From: Roseococcus pinisoli | GTDB taxonomy: Bacteria > Pseudomonadota > Alphaproteobacteria > Acetobacterales > Acetobacteraceae | Length of the DNA: 64,000 nt | Assembly: GCF_018413645.1 (NCBI RefSeq) | Contig: NZ_JAHCDA010000001.1 | Span: forward strand, 1,674,001 to 1,738,000 | Direction of reading: 5' to 3' | Position numbers and translations under genes: made by a program | The notes under the pieces: model-generated | The model's input: only the letters and a program-made list of their open reading frames with translations | Database searches by the model: none | Told to the model about the DNA's origin: nothing | In this document: positions 1-9,562 of the stretch, piece after piece | How positions within the stretch are numbered: position 1 is the stretch's first letter | Layout: every line of letters starts with the position of its first letter

Positions 1-786
1 ACGGGCCGCCGCACCGTCGGCATGGCCGAGTTCGAGGCCGCGAAGGACAAGGTGATGATGGGCGCCGAGCGGCGCAGCCTCGTCATGTCCGACGACGAGA
101 AGAAGATGACCGCCTATCATGAGGCGGGCCATGCCCTGGTTGCCATGCACGAGCCGGAATGCGACCCGGTTCACAAGGCGACGATCATCCCCCGCGGCCG
201 CGCCCTCGGCCTCGTGATGAGCCTGCCGGCGGGCGACCGCTACTCGAAGCACAAGTCCAAGATGGAGGCCGAGCTCGCCATGGCGATGGGCGGCCGCGTC
301 GCCGAGGAGGTCGTCTTCGGGCGCGACAAGGTGAGCAACGGTGCCTCGGGCGACATCAAGATGGCCACCAACATGGCCCGCATGATGGTCACCGAATGGG
401 GCATGAGCGACAAGATCGGCATGGTCGCCTATGGCGAGAACAGCCAGGAGGTCTTCCTCGGCCATTCCGTCACGCAGTCGAAGAACCTCTCCGAGGAGAC
501 GGCGCGGATCATCGACAGCGAGATCCGCGGCATCATCGACCGCGCCTATGCCCGCGCCACGCAGCTCCTCACCGAGAACCGCGAGGAGCTGGAGCGTCTG
601 GCCAAGGGGCTGCTCGAATACGAGACGCTCTCCGGCGACGAGATCCGCACGGTGCTGCGCGGTGAGCCGGTGGTGCGCAACCGCCCCGACGAGCCCGCTT
701 CCTCGGGCCGTGGCAGCGTGCCGAGCGCGGGGCGCACGCCGCGCCCCGACACCGGCGGTGGCCTCAATCCCCAGCCTGCCGGGTGA
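1..786 (+). CDS. ftsH: ATP-dependent zinc metalloprotease FtsH (3' part)
   Basis: C-terminal protease part of the membrane-anchored AAA+ protease FtsH, which degrades misfolded membrane proteins and short-lived cytosolic regulators. The frame is open from base 1, so the transmembrane and AAA ATPase domains lie outside the window. The zinc-binding motif HEAGH is encoded at 118-132, and a conserved downstream Asp (in GASGDIKMAT) would be the third zinc ligand. The C-terminal tail is Pro/Gly/Arg-rich, as is common in alphaproteobacterial FtsH. The stop codon overlaps the GTG start of folP (GTGA), so the two are translationally coupled; ftsH-folP is a widespread alphaproteobacterial order. Identification is secure; only the 5' end is missing. 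Confidence 0.97.
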   Translation, partial: TGRRTVGMAEFEAAKDKVMMGAERRSLVMSDDEKKMTAYHEAGHALVAMHEPECDPVHKATIIPRGRALGLVMSLPAGDRYSKHKSKMEAELAMAMGGRVAEEVVFGRDKVSNGASGDIKMATNMARMMVTEWGMSDKIGMVAYGENSQEVFLGHSVTQSKNLSEETARIIDSEIRGIIDRAYARATQLLTENREELERLAKGLLEYETLSGDEIRTVLRGEPVVRNRPDEPASSGRGSVPSAGRTPRPDTGGGLNPQPAG

Positions 787-1814
787 CCGGCGAGGAATGG
801 CTTGAGCCGCTGGGCCTGCTGAACGGCCCGGCGGCTTTCGCCGCCATCCGAGATGGGCTCGCCCTGCCGCTGCAGGGCGGGCCCATCGCGTTTTCGCTGG
901 TGCGCGGCCCCGAGGGCGGCGTCATGCCACCGCCCGAGGACCACCCCGCTTTGGGGCGGCTGACGCGGGCGATGCCGGATTTCGCCGGGATGGCGCGGCA
1001 CCGGGCGCGGCCCCTGGTCATGGGCATCGTGAACTGCACGCCGGACAGCTTTTCGGGCGACGGCCTGGGCGGGGGCCATGCGGCCGCCATCGCCCAGGGC
1101 CAGGCGATGCTGGAGGCGGGGGCCGACCTCCTGGATATCGGCGGCGAGAGCACCCGTCCCGATTCCGCGCCGGTCTCGGTCGAGGAGGAGATCGCACGCG
1201 TCCTCCCCGTGATCCGGGAGCTCGCGAAGGTCGCGCCGGTCAGTGTCGACACGCGCAATGCCCGCACCATGGTGGCCGCCCTGGAAGCGGGGGCGAAGAT
1301 CGTGAACGACGTGAGCGGCCTCCGCCACGATGCGGCGGCGCTGCGCGTCGTCAGCCAGGCGCGCTGCCCGGTGGTGATCATGCACGCGCTCACCACCGAT
1401 CCGCGCACCATGCAGCGCGACATCCACTACGAGGATGCGGCGCTCGAGGTCGCGCGCTTCCTGGAGGCGCGGGTCGAGACGCTGGAGCGGCTGGGGATCC
1501 CGCGTAGCCGCATTGCCGTGGATCCGGGCATCGGCTTCGGCAAACGCGTGAAGGACAATCTGGCGCTGGTCGCGCGCCTGACGCTGCTGGCGAATATCGG
1601 CTGCACCATCCTGCTGGGCGCCTCGCGCAAGACCTTCATCGGTCGCGTCACCGGCGTCGTGCAGGCGGGCGAGCGCGTGGCGGGCAGCCTGGCCATCGCC
1701 CTGGCAGGGGCCGCGAACGGCGCGCATATCATCCGCGTCCACGACGTGGCGGAGACGGCGCGCGCGCTGCGGATGGCCGAAGCGCTGGCCTTGGGCTTCG
1801 AGGAGCCGGCCTAG
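783..1814 (+). CDS. folP: dihydropteroate synthase
   Basis: Condenses 4-aminobenzoate with 6-hydroxymethyl-dihydropterin pyrophosphate to form 7,8-dihydropteroate in folate synthesis; it is the sulfonamide target. The 343-aa protein has the pterin-binding signature GIVNCTPDSFSGDG near residue 80, then DIGGESTRP, a central VSVDTRN segment, INDVSGLR-like VNDVSGLR and the late GASRKTFIG segment, all in the expected order. It is longer than the usual 270-280 aa because of an N-terminal extension of about 75 residues, common in alphaproteobacteria. The GTG start overlaps the ftsH stop by four bases, which supports this start. It is followed by a GC-rich inverted repeat before the convergent CoA transferase gene. 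Confidence 0.96.
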   Translation: MTGEEWLEPLGLLNGPAAFAAIRDGLALPLQGGPIAFSLVRGPEGGVMPPPEDHPALGRLTRAMPDFAGMARHRARPLVMGIVNCTPDSFSGDGLGGGHAAAIAQGQAMLEAGADLLDIGGESTRPDSAPVSVEEEIARVLPVIRELAKVAPVSVDTRNARTMVAALEAGAKIVNDVSGLRHDAAALRVVSQARCPVVIMHALTTDPRTMQRDIHYEDAALEVARFLEARVETLERLGIPRSRIAVDPGIGFGKRVKDNLALVARLTLLANIGCTILLGASRKTFIGRVTGVVQAGERVAGSLAIALAGAANGAHIIRVHDVAETARALRMAEALALGFEEPA

Positions 1815-1822
1815 GTCACGCC

Positions 1823-1850
1823 CCGGCCGGCCCCGAGATGGTCCGGCCGG
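1823..1850. terminator. GC-rich inverted repeat between convergent folP and CoA transferase genes
   Basis: CCGGCCGG occurs at 1823-1830 and again at 1843-1850 with a 12-base loop. As a self-complementary octamer it can form a stem in transcripts from either side. No U-tract follows, so termination is inferred only from its position between two convergent stop codons. Confidence 0.35.
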
Positions 1851-1851
1851 C

Positions 1852-3084
1852 TCAGTCCCCGTGCAGCACGACGCCCGCGGCGCGCAGCCGGGCCAGCTCC
1901 TCGGCACCGATCAGGGGCAGGAGCAGCGCGTCATTGTCCTGGCCCAGCCGGGGCGCGGGGTTGCGCAGGATGCCCGGGGTCCTGGACATGCGCGGGATTT
2001 CGCCATGCATCGGCAGCCAGCCGTCCGGCATCTCCTCGTCCGGTACCTCGATCAGCGCCTCGCGCTCGGCGATGTAGTGATCGTCATCCAGGCCCGCGAC
2101 GTCCATGATCGGGCCGATCGTCACGCCGTCGCGATCGAACTGCTCCAGCGCCTGCGCCAGGGTGATGCCGGCGATATAGTCGCGGACGATGCCGTCGATC
2201 TCGTCGAGGTGGCGGATGCGGTCCGAATTGGTGCGGAAGCGCGGATCGTCGAGCAGCTCCGGCCGGCCGAGGCTCTTCATGAGCTTCACGAACACGCCCT
2301 GGGTGGAACTGGAAAGGCCGACCCAGCCGCCATCCTTCGTCTGATAGGCGTTGCGCGGCGCGGTGTTGGTGCTGCGGCTGCCAGTGCGCGGCTTCACTTT
2401 CCCGGAAAGGCGGTAATTCGCCATCTGCGGCTCGAGCATCGCGAAGATCGGCTCGAAGAGCGAGAGGTCCAGCACCTGGCCTTCGCCCGTGGCGCGCGCG
2501 TGATGCAGCGCGATCATCGCGGCGGAGGAGCCGTAGAGGCCCGCATAGGCGTCGGCCATGAACATGGGCGGCAGCACGGGCTCACGGTCGCCGAAGCCGT
2601 TGATGGCGGCGAAGCCGGAATAGCCCTCCACCAGCGTGCCGAAGCCGGGCTTGTGGGAGAAGGGACCCGTCTGCCCCCAGCCGGAGACGCGGACGATCAC
2701 CAGGGCCGGATTCAGCGCCAGCAGCGCGTCGGGGGCGAGGCCCATCTCCTCCAGCACGCCAGGACGGAAGCTCTCCACGAAGATGTCGGCCTCGGCGACC
2801 AAGCGGCGGACCACCTCGATGGCCGGCGGCTGGCGCAGGTCCAGGCAGAGGCTGCGCTTGTTGCGGCAGAGCGTCTTCCAGGAGGTCTCGACGCCCTTGG
2901 TCTTCCAGGCGCGGAGCGAATCGCCGGCCGGCGGCTCCACCTTGATGACCTCGGCGCCATGGTCGGCCAGCACCTTGGTCAGGACATTGCCGGCGACGAG
3001 GCGCGAAAGGTCCACTACACGCAGGGCGTCCAGCGCCCCCTTGGCCCGCGCGTCGAATTCGCGCCGGCGCAGCTTGGAAGTCAT
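1852..3084 (-). CDS. CaiB/BaiF (family III) CoA-transferase
   Basis: A 410-aa family III CoA-transferase, the group including formyl-CoA transferase, CaiB and 2-methylacyl-CoA racemase-like enzymes; it moves CoA between carboxylic acids in the cytosol. Family marks are the N-terminal ALRVVDLSRLVAGNVLTKVL segment with DHGAEVIKVEPPAGD, the block around SFRPGVLEEMGL, and a probable catalytic Asp178 in FMADAYAGLYG (numbered from MTSK). The ATG encoding MTSKLRR at 3084 is preferred over an upstream in-frame ATG at 3102, because the homologous region begins soon after it. It is a single gene, divergent from the sensor kinase. The acid substrate cannot be read from sequence. The gene for an acyl-CoA substrate pathway is not adjacent. 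Confidence 0.9.
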   Translation of the reverse strand: MTSKLRRREFDARAKGALDALRVVDLSRLVAGNVLTKVLADHGAEVIKVEPPAGDSLRAWKTKGVETSWKTLCRNKRSLCLDLRQPPAIEVVRRLVAEADIFVESFRPGVLEEMGLAPDALLALNPALVIVRVSGWGQTGPFSHKPGFGTLVEGYSGFAAINGFGDREPVLPPMFMADAYAGLYGSSAAMIALHHARATGEGQVLDLSLFEPIFAMLEPQMANYRLSGKVKPRTGSRSTNTAPRNAYQTKDGGWVGLSSSTQGVFVKLMKSLGRPELLDDPRFRTNSDRIRHLDEIDGIVRDYIAGITLAQALEQFDRDGVTIGPIMDVAGLDDDHYIAEREALIEVPDEEMPDGWLPMHGEIPRMSRTPGILRNPAPRLGQDNDALLLPLIGAEELARLRAAGVVLHGD

Positions 3085-3247
3085 GGTCACAAACCCTCTC
3101 AATGGGCCGGACGCTATGGGCCGGGGTGGAATGGGTCAATGCGGCATGGATATCCGGCGCGGCGGCGAAGGGCGTGACAAATGCGACTGAAGCCCCCGCC
3201 CGTTCTGTGAGAAACTGCCCGCCCTTCACGTTTTCCCGCGAGCCTCT

Positions 3248-6200
3248 GTGAACGACGACGCCGCATTCCTGGCCAGCCTGCTGGATCACATGCCCTCGGG
3301 GGTGTTGGAGGTCGATGCCAGCGGGAGGGTGCTGCGGGCGAACCGCAGGCTCGGGGAGCTGCTTGGCGTCGAGACACCGCCCGCCGGGAGCCTCCTGGCC
3401 GATTGGCTCGGCCAGCTGGAGGCGACTGGCCGCCTTTCCGTGCCGGTCGATCTTCCCGAGAGTGCGGGCACGGGCCGCTGGCATCTCTCCGGCGGGGTCT
3501 CACTGGACGTCACCGTTCGTTCGCTGCCCGGCGGCGCGCGGCTCTGCCTCTGGACCGAGGCGCCGGCCGACGATGCGTTGGTCCAGGAACGCGCCGGGAT
3601 GGCGTGGATGCTGGAGAATGTCAGCGACAGTGCCGCCCTGATGGATGCCGAGGGGCGCATCCTGCAGAACTCCAGCAGCAGCGCCGCCCTGCTCGGCATG
3701 CCGGAGGATCTCACGCGGCCGGGCAGCACGCACCAGGACGTCCTGCGCTTCCTGCATCGGCGCGGCGACTTCGGCTTCGAGCAGGACGAGGAGACCTTCG
3801 TCGCGCAGCGCCGGGCGCAGATCCTTGCGGCTGGGCGATGCACCTTCACGCGGCGCATGCCCGAGGGGCGCTGGGTCGAATACGACTTCCACCCCATGCC
3901 GAATGGCGAGCTTCTGGTCACGCTGCGCGACGTCAGCGCCCTGCGCGAGACCTCGACCCGGCTGGAGGCCGAGCGCGCGGAGCACGAGGAGGACCGCCGC
4001 CGCGCGAACCTGCTGCTGGAGAACACGCGCGACCTCGTGATCCTGGCCGGGCCGGATGGGTGCGTGCTGGAGAGCTCCAATGGCCGGGAGGCGCCGTTTG
4101 GCCTGCCCACCGCGCTCTTCGAGGCGGGGGCGCCGCTCCGGGATCTCCTCCGCGCGCTCCGGGGGACGGGAGAGGGGGATGTGGTCCTGCCCGCGCGGCA
4201 CACGCGCCGGATGCCCGACGGCCGCTGGGCCGAGCTGCATCTCGTTGCCGCCGAGGATGGCTCCGCCGTGCTCAGCCTCCGCGACGTGACGGAGCTGAAG
4301 GAAGCGCAACTCGCCCTGGAGCACGAGCGCCAGATGCTCCGGCTCATCGTGGACAACATGTCCGACGGCGTCATGCTCTTCGACGAGGAGATGCGCTGGC
4401 GCATGCTCAGCCCGCCGCTGGCCCGGTTCCTGGACCTGCCGGAGAGCCTGAATCGCATCGGCACCAGCGCGCGCGACGTCTTCGAATGGCAGATGCGGCG
4501 CGGCGACTACGGCCCCCCGCCGGAGGACCCGGAGGAATTCGCCGAGGCGCTGGAATCCCGCATGGCCAATCTGCGGCAGGCCGGCGGCACGCATTACACC
4601 CGCAAGATGAGCACCGGCTATTGGCTCGATGCGCGGGTGCAGCCTCTCCCCAACGGCGGCATGCTGGCCTTCTACCACGACGTCACCGCCCTCAAGGAGC
4701 AGGAAGAGCAGATCGAGGCGGAGCGGTCGCTGCTGCGCCAGGTGCTGAACAGCATGCAGGAAATGGTGCTGCTGCTCGATCCGGAGGCGCGGATCATCCT
4801 CTCCAACGGCTGGGGCCGGAACCTGCTCGACCTGCCGGAGGCACTGGTGCTGCCCGGCGCGCGGCTCGCGGATGCGCTGGCCTATATGTACCGCCGCGGC
4901 GATTACGGCTTCGACCTGGCCGAGGAGGAGCTTGTGGCCGGCCGCGTGAGCGCGATCCTGAGCGGCCCGCTCTCCTTCACGCGCCGCAGCGCCGGCAAGT
5001 GGATCGAGTTCAGCTACACGCCGATCTCGCGCGGACGCGTCATGGCCGTGGGGCGCGACGTCACCGCCCTGAAGGAAGGGGAGCGCGCCGCCCTCTCGGC
5101 CCGCGACGCCGCCGAGGCCGCGGCGCGGGCGAAGGCCAGCTTCCTCGCGGCGATGAGCCACGAGATCCGCACACCCATGAACGGCGTGCTGGGCATGCTG
5201 GAGATCCTGTCGCGCAGCGAGCTGAAGGCCGACCAGGCGCGCAGCGTGCAAGTGATGCGCGAGAGCGCCGAGAGCCTGCTGCGCATCGTCGATGATCTGC
5301 TCGACTTCTCGAAGATCGAGGCGGGGCGGATGGAAATCGAGGAGCTGCCCTTCTCCCTGCGCGGCCTGATCGAGGGCATGCTGGAGACGCTGTCGCCCAA
5401 TGCCGCCGCGCGCGGCCTGGCGCTCTTCCTGGACCCGCTGGGCGAGGGGCCTGACTGGCTGGCCGGCGACCCCACGCGCGTCCGCCAGATCCTGTTCAAC
5501 CTCATCGGCAATGCGCTGAAATTCACCGAGCGCGGCTATGTCCGGGTCTCGGCCGAGACCCGGACCGAGGAGGGCAGGGAGGGGCGCCTGGCCGTGCTGA
5601 CGGTCCGTGTGGAGGATAGCGGCATCGGCATGGATGCCGAGACGCTGGCGCGGCTCTTCCAGCCCTTCACCCAGGCGGACAGCTCCACGACGCGGCGCTT
5701 TGGCGGCACCGGCCTCGGCCTCTCGATCGTTCGCAGGCTCGCGGAGCTGATGGGCGGCGAGGTGACGGCAGAGAGCGAGCTGGGCCGCGGCAGCCGCTTT
5801 ACCGTCACGCTGCGCCTGCGCGTCGCGGCCCCGCCCGTGGCGGCGGAAGGTCCGCGCCTGCCAGCGCCCGCAGCGGCGCTCCAGGCCGGCGGCGCGCCCG
5901 GTCGCGACGGCGTGCTGGTGGTCGACGATCACCCCGTGAATCGCGAGGTCATCGGCCGCCAGCTCGAGCTCATCGGCCTGCAGGCCGACATGGCGGAAGG
6001 CGGGGCCGAGGCCCTGGCGCTCTGGCGGCAGCATGCCCACGGCATCATGCTGCTCGACATCCATATGCCGGGGATGGACGGCTTCGAGCTGGCGCATCTG
6101 GTCCGGCAGGAGGAGCAGGCGAGGGGCCTACCGCGCACCACGCTGATCGCCGTCACCGCCAGCGCCCTGAAGGGCGAGGCCGAGCGCTGCTACGCGGCGG

Positions 6201-6652
6201 GGATGGACGGCTTCCTGGCCAAGCCGGTGACGCTCGATGGTCTCACGCGGCTGCTGGGGCGCTGGCTGCCCGGCCTGGCTGGGGAGCACCAGGGCGGCAA
6301 CCTCTTCGACCCGGAGGCCCTGCGCGCCCTCTTCGGGCAGGACCCCGAGCGCCTGGGTGCGATCCTCGAAAACTTCTCCGAGGCCGCGGCGGGCGATCTA
6401 GGGGCGCTGCAGGAGGCCCGGGACGCCGCTCAGCTGCTGGAAGCCGCCCATCGGCTGAAGGGCGCGTCGCAGATGGTGGGCGCGCGCCTGCTGGCCGAGC
6501 AGGCGCAGCTGGTGGAGGAGGCCGCCCGGGCCGGCGGGCTGGACGAGGCCCGGCAGGCGGCGGCCCGGCTGCCCGGCCTGTTCGAGGAGACGATGCGGGT
6601 GGCGCGGCCCGTGCTCGGCGCCGCCCCTCCGGTGACCCTTGATCCGGGGTGA
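3248..6652 (+). CDS. multi-PAS hybrid sensor histidine kinase with receiver and Hpt domains
   Basis: A 1134-aa soluble hybrid kinase. Four to five PAS-like repeats fill residues 1-610; the later ones share the pattern of a RRGDYGF/RRGDFGF motif followed by FTRRM-like and TALKE endings. HisKA follows with phospho-acceptor His638 in [10 protein letters not shown], then HATPase_c with an N box ([11 protein letters not shown], about residue 750) and G boxes ([16 protein letters not shown]). A receiver domain has acceptor Asp937 ([11 protein letters not shown]), and a C-terminal Hpt-like domain has His1068 ([11 protein letters not shown]). It is therefore built for an internal His-Asp-His-Asp relay. 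No transmembrane segment is visible, so the signal is probably cytosolic. The start is GTG. It runs convergently with the response regulator, three bases apart; whether they are partners is not shown. Confidence 0.93.
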   Translation: MNDDAAFLASLLDHMPSGVLEVDASGRVLRANRRLGELLGVETPPAGSLLADWLGQLEATGRLSVPVDLPESAGTGRWHLSGGVSLDVTVRSLPGGARLCLWTEAPADDALVQERAGMAWMLENVSDSAALMDAEGRILQNSSSSAALLGMPEDLTRPGSTHQDVLRFLHRRGDFGFEQDEETFVAQRRAQILAAGRCTFTRRMPEGRWVEYDFHPMPNGELLVTLRDVSALRETSTRLEAERAEHEEDRRRANLLLENTRDLVILAGPDGCVLESSNGREAPFGLPTALFEAGAPLRDLLRALRGTGEGDVVLPARHTRRMPDGRWAELHLVAAEDGSAVLSLRDVTELKEAQLALEHERQMLRLIVDNMSDGVMLFDEEMRWRMLSPPLARFLDLPESLNRIGTSARDVFEWQMRRGDYGPPPEDPEEFAEALESRMANLRQAGGTHYTRKMSTGYWLDARVQPLPNGGMLAFYHDVTALKEQEEQIEAERSLLRQVLNSMQEMVLLLDPEARIILSNGWGRNLLDLPEALVLPGARLADALAYMYRRGDYGFDLAEEELVAGRVSAILSGPLSFTRRSAGKWIEFSYTPISRGRVMAVGRDVTALKEGERAALSARDAAEAAARAKASFLAAMSHEIRTPMNGVLGMLEILSRSELKADQARSVQVMRESAESLLRIVDDLLDFSKIEAGRMEIEELPFSLRGLIEGMLETLSPNAAARGLALFLDPLGEGPDWLAGDPTRVRQILFNLIGNALKFTERGYVRVSAETRTEEGREGRLAVLTVRVEDSGIGMDAETLARLFQPFTQADSSTTRRFGGTGLGLSIVRRLAELMGGEVTAESELGRGSRFTVTLRLRVAAPPVAAEGPRLPAPAAALQAGGAPGRDGVLVVDDHPVNREVIGRQLELIGLQADMAEGGAEALALWRQHAHGIMLLDIHMPGMDGFELAHLVRQEEQARGLPRTTLIAVTASALKGEAERCYAAGMDGFLAKPVTLDGLTRLLGRWLPGLAGEHQGGNLFDPEALRALFGQDPERLGAILENFSEAAAGDLGALQEARDAAQLLEAAHRLKGASQMVGARLLAEQAQLVEEAARAGGLDEARQAAARLPGLFEETMRVARPVLGAAPPVTLDPG

Positions 6653-6655
6653 CCC

Positions 6656-7369
6656 TTAATCAGTCGGCGGGACGAAGATGTAGCCGACGCCCCGCACCGA
6701 GCGGATGGCCTCGGGCTTGGAGGGGTCGGCCTCGATCTTGCGGCGGAGGCGCATGATGCGGTTGTCGATCGCGCGGTCGAAGACCTCAGCCTCGCGATGG
6801 GCCGCCGTCTCCAGCAGCCATTCCCGGGTGAGCGGCCGGTTCGGGTGCCGCACGAAAAGCTGCAGCAGGTCGAATTCGCTGGCGGAAAGCTGGTCCTCGC
6901 GGCCGTCCGGCATGATGAGGATGCGCCGCTCCAGGTTCAGCAGCGCGACACCCACGCGCATCTCGGTGAGGCGCGGCGGCGGCGGCGGGGCCTCGGAGGA
7001 GCGGCGCAGCAGGGCCTTGATGCGGGCCAGGAGCTCGCGCGGCTCGAAGGGCTTGGTCACATAGTCGTCGGCGCCGGATTCGAGGCCCACGACGCGGTCC
7101 ACCGTGTCGCCTGCCGCGGTCAGCATGATGATGCCGATGCGGCTGGAGCGGGAGCGCGCCCAGCGGGCCAGGGCGAAGCCGTCCTCCACCTCGTTCAGAT
7201 GGACGTCGAACAGCGCGAGGTCGGGCAGGGTCTGCGCATGGGCGCGCTTGAACTCCTCGCCCGAGGCGAAGGATTGCGGGCGCAACCCGTGCTGGGCGAG
7301 GTATTCGGAGACGATCCGGCGCTGGAGGGGGTCGTCCTCGACCAGGGCAAGGCGAAGCGGCCCGCTCAT
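6656..7369 (-). CDS. OmpR/PhoB-type response regulator
   Basis: A 237-aa winged-helix response regulator. The receiver domain has the acidic pocket EDD at residues 11-13, phospho-acceptor Asp55 in LALFDVHLNE, and the conserved Lys in YVTKPFEPREL. The DNA-binding domain covers about residues 135-235, with the OmpR-type LTREWLLE and the RAIDNRIMRLRRKIE recognition helix, ending in VRGVGYIF. It is convergent with the hybrid kinase gene, with a 3-base gap between stop codons. Shared location suggests but does not prove a pair, since hybrid kinases more often signal through a separate phosphotransfer protein. No autoregulatory site was recognised upstream. Confidence 0.93.
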   Translation of the reverse strand: MSGPLRLALVEDDPLQRRIVSEYLAQHGLRPQSFASGEEFKRAHAQTLPDLALFDVHLNEVEDGFALARWARSRSSRIGIIMLTAAGDTVDRVVGLESGADDYVTKPFEPRELLARIKALLRRSSEAPPPPPRLTEMRVGVALLNLERRILIMPDGREDQLSASEFDLLQLFVRHPNRPLTREWLLETAAHREAEVFDRAIDNRIMRLRRKIEADPSKPEAIRSVRGVGYIFVPPTD

Positions 7370-7475
7370 GCGCGCGCTCCCTCGTTCCTGCGGCCAGCGA
7401 CTCGTCCCATCGACATGGGGCGCAGGATGACGGGCGCCGGCCGGATTGCAAGCATTTGCGTGAGAAATCCCGGCG

Positions 7476-8714
7476 TCATTCCTGGCCCATCAGGGCCAGC
7501 CCCTCGGCCACCGAGACGAACTCGCCGCCCGCGACCACCCGCTCCGCCCCGAAGCGATCCTCGAAGAGCCGGCGCACCGCCGGCACGAGCGAGGAGCCGC
7601 CCGTGAGGAAGACCCGGTCCACCTGGGCAGGCGCCATGCCGGCATCGGTGAGGGCGGCGTCCACCGCGCTGCCGATGGCCTGTAGCTCGGGCGTGATCCA
7701 GCGCTCGAAATCCGTGCGGGCGATCTCGGCATTCACCTCGAAGGCGCCGTGCCGGAAGGTGAGCGGCGCGTGCTCGGCGCCCGAGAGCGCGGCCTTGGCG
7801 CCGGAGACGGCGCGGTAGAGGGCATAGCCCGCCTCGTCCTCGATGAGGCTGACCAGATGGGCCAGCCGCTCCGGCTCGGCGGCGTTGCGGGCGACGTCGG
7901 CGATGTCGCGCAGGGTCTTGGGCGCCCGCATCAGCGAGAGCAGGTGCCAGCGCGCGAAGTTGACGTACCAGCCGGGCGGGATGGGCAGGTCGTTGCCCCA
8001 GGGGCGGTAGGTGCCGCCCTTGCCGAGCAGCGGCGAGACCACGTTGTCCATGATGCGGTAGTCGAAGGCATCGCCCGCGACGCCGACGCCCGAATGGCCG
8101 AGCGGCGTGACGCGGCGGGGCGGACCTGGATCGAAGCGCAGGATCGAGAAGTCGCTGGTGCCGCCGCCGAAATCCGCCACCAGCACATTGGCCGGGCGGT
8201 CGAGGGTCTGCGCGAAGCGATGGCCGGCAGCGGCCGGCTCATAGGCCACCTGGACGCCGGGCAAGCCCGTCGCGGCGAAGCCGGCCACCAGGCGCTCCTG
8301 GCCATAGGCGTCGTCCGCGGTCTCGCCCACGAACCGCACCGGGCGGCCGACGACGACCCGCGCCCCGGCGACCTCGTCCCGGAAGGGCGCGAGGAGATGC
8401 CCCAGGAAGGCCGAGACCAGGCCCTCGAGGTTCCAGGAGCGGCCGAGGATGCGCGTCTCGGAGAAGCTGCGCTGCGCCAGGTAGCTCTTCATCGACATGA
8501 TGAGGCGCGAGTCGAAGGGATCGTCGAGATAGGCGTCGATGGCGCGCGGACCGGCCGCGTGGCGCGGGCGGCCTTCGCCGTCGAGCCAGAAGCAGAGGAC
8601 GGTGCGGAACACCTCGGCGGTGTCGTGCCGCAGGACGGCGACGCTGCCGTCGGGGCGCAGCGAGGTGACCACGCTGTTCGTGGTGCCGAAATCGATGCCG
8701 ATGACGGAGGACAT
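7476..8714 (-). CDS. Hsp70-family protein (YegD-like)
   Basis: A 412-aa actin/Hsp70-fold ATPase domain without the DnaK substrate-binding domain, resembling the YegD group of chaperone-like proteins. It begins MSSVIGIDFGTTNS, the phosphate-1 motif, with a phosphate-2-like DFGGGTSDFS in the middle and an adenosine-type VFLTGGSSLVPAVRRL near the C-terminus. The ATG at 8714 is chosen because the Hsp70 fold starts directly there; the longer upstream reading frame has no homologous character. It contains a family-typical insertion between the two phosphate motifs. It stands alone, without dnaJ or grpE. Its client is unknown. It probably acts in the cytosol. Confidence 0.85.
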   Translation of the reverse strand: MSSVIGIDFGTTNSVVTSLRPDGSVAVLRHDTAEVFRTVLCFWLDGEGRPRHAAGPRAIDAYLDDPFDSRLIMSMKSYLAQRSFSETRILGRSWNLEGLVSAFLGHLLAPFRDEVAGARVVVGRPVRFVGETADDAYGQERLVAGFAATGLPGVQVAYEPAAAGHRFAQTLDRPANVLVADFGGGTSDFSILRFDPGPPRRVTPLGHSGVGVAGDAFDYRIMDNVVSPLLGKGGTYRPWGNDLPIPPGWYVNFARWHLLSLMRAPKTLRDIADVARNAAEPERLAHLVSLIEDEAGYALYRAVSGAKAALSGAEHAPLTFRHGAFEVNAEIARTDFERWITPELQAIGSAVDAALTDAGMAPAQVDRVFLTGGSSLVPAVRRLFEDRFGAERVVAGGEFVSVAEGLALMGQE

Positions 8715-8793
8715 TTCTGGAAACCGTTGGGAAGGGGGCGCGCCTTGAAGCCCGGGCGCGCCCGTTTGGCAAGCCTTGCCCCCTCCGTCGCGG

Positions 8794-9558
8794 TCAGACG
8801 GCGCGGACCCAGCCGCCATCCACGTCGAGGATCGCGCCCTGGACATAGCCGGCGCCGGGACCGACCAGGAACGCCACGGCCTCGGCGATCTCCTCCGGCT
8901 CGCCGAAGCGCGCGACGCCGGTATCGGCCGCCAGTGCGGCCGCCGCCGCCTCGGCATCCAGGTCGCGCTCCTTCATCACGGTGGCGATGCGGCCCGTGAG
9001 CCGGTCGGTGCGGATGCTGCCGGGGTTCACGCAGTTCACGCGCACGCCGTCCTTCACGCCGCGGTCGGCCATGGCCTTCGTGAAGTTCATCAGCGCGGCG
9101 TTGACGGAGCCGCCGATGGTGAAGTCCGCGCTGGTGACGCGCCCACCGACGCCCGCAACGAGCACGGCATTGCCTTGCGCCGCCACGAGATGCGGCCAGG
9201 CCGCGCGCAGCAGGCGCACGGCGCCGAAGAACTTCAGGGCATAGCCGTCCTCCCAGGCCTCGTCGCCGAGCGCGAGGAAGTCGCCACGCTGGGTCGCGCC
9301 CGCGCTGTGCACGAAGATGTCGAGCTTGCCGAGGCGCGCCACCGTCTCCCCCACGGCCTTCGCGCAGGAGGCCGCGTCGCGGAGGTCGGCCGCGATCGCG
9401 ATGGCGCCGCGCAGCTTCGCCGCTTCCTCCTCCAGCGCCTCGGCCGAGCGCGCGACCAGCGCCACCTGTGCCCCGGAGGCGGCCAGCCGTTTCGCGATCG
9501 CCAGTCCGATGCCGCGGCTCGCCCCGCTGACCAGCGCGACCTTTCCCGTTAATGCCAT
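8794..9558 (-). CDS. short-chain dehydrogenase/reductase-like protein lacking the YxxxK pair
   Basis: A 254-aa Rossmann-fold SDR. The nucleotide-binding motif is SGASRGIGLA near residue 12, followed by VHSAGATQRG in place of NNAG and the late VRVNCVNPGSIRTDRL block. At the position of the catalytic Tyr-x-x-x-Lys it reads IGGSVNAALMNFTKA, with Gly and Asn where Tyr and Lys are expected, so classical hydride transfer chemistry is doubtful. The ATG at 9558 encodes MALTGK and follows the stop codon of the TctC-like gene by four bases, making a two-gene operon (tctC-like, then SDR). Function is unknown; the pairing suggests a role in using the ligand of the binding protein. Confidence 0.88.
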   Translation of the reverse strand: MALTGKVALVSGASRGIGLAIAKRLAASGAQVALVARSAEALEEEAAKLRGAIAIAADLRDAASCAKAVGETVARLGKLDIFVHSAGATQRGDFLALGDEAWEDGYALKFFGAVRLLRAAWPHLVAAQGNAVLVAGVGGRVTSADFTIGGSVNAALMNFTKAMADRGVKDGVRVNCVNPGSIRTDRLTGRIATVMKERDLDAEAAAAALAADTGVARFGEPEEIAEAVAFLVGPGAGYVQGAILDVDGGWVRAV

Positions 9559-9562
9559 TGGA

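Noticed and set aside
3500-6097. Very long minus-strand frame opposite the hybrid kinase gene (and a similar one opposite cheA, 15702-18278)
   Set aside because: In GC-rich DNA the antisense frames of a real gene lack stops. These have low-complexity Ala/Arg/His/Gly composition and no recognisable domain, while the sense strand has complete domain sets.
7476-8957. Longer Hsp70-like start at 8957
   Set aside because: The extra 81 residues are Arg/Pro/Ser-rich and antisense to the SDR region; the Hsp70 fold starts exactly at the ATG at 8714.
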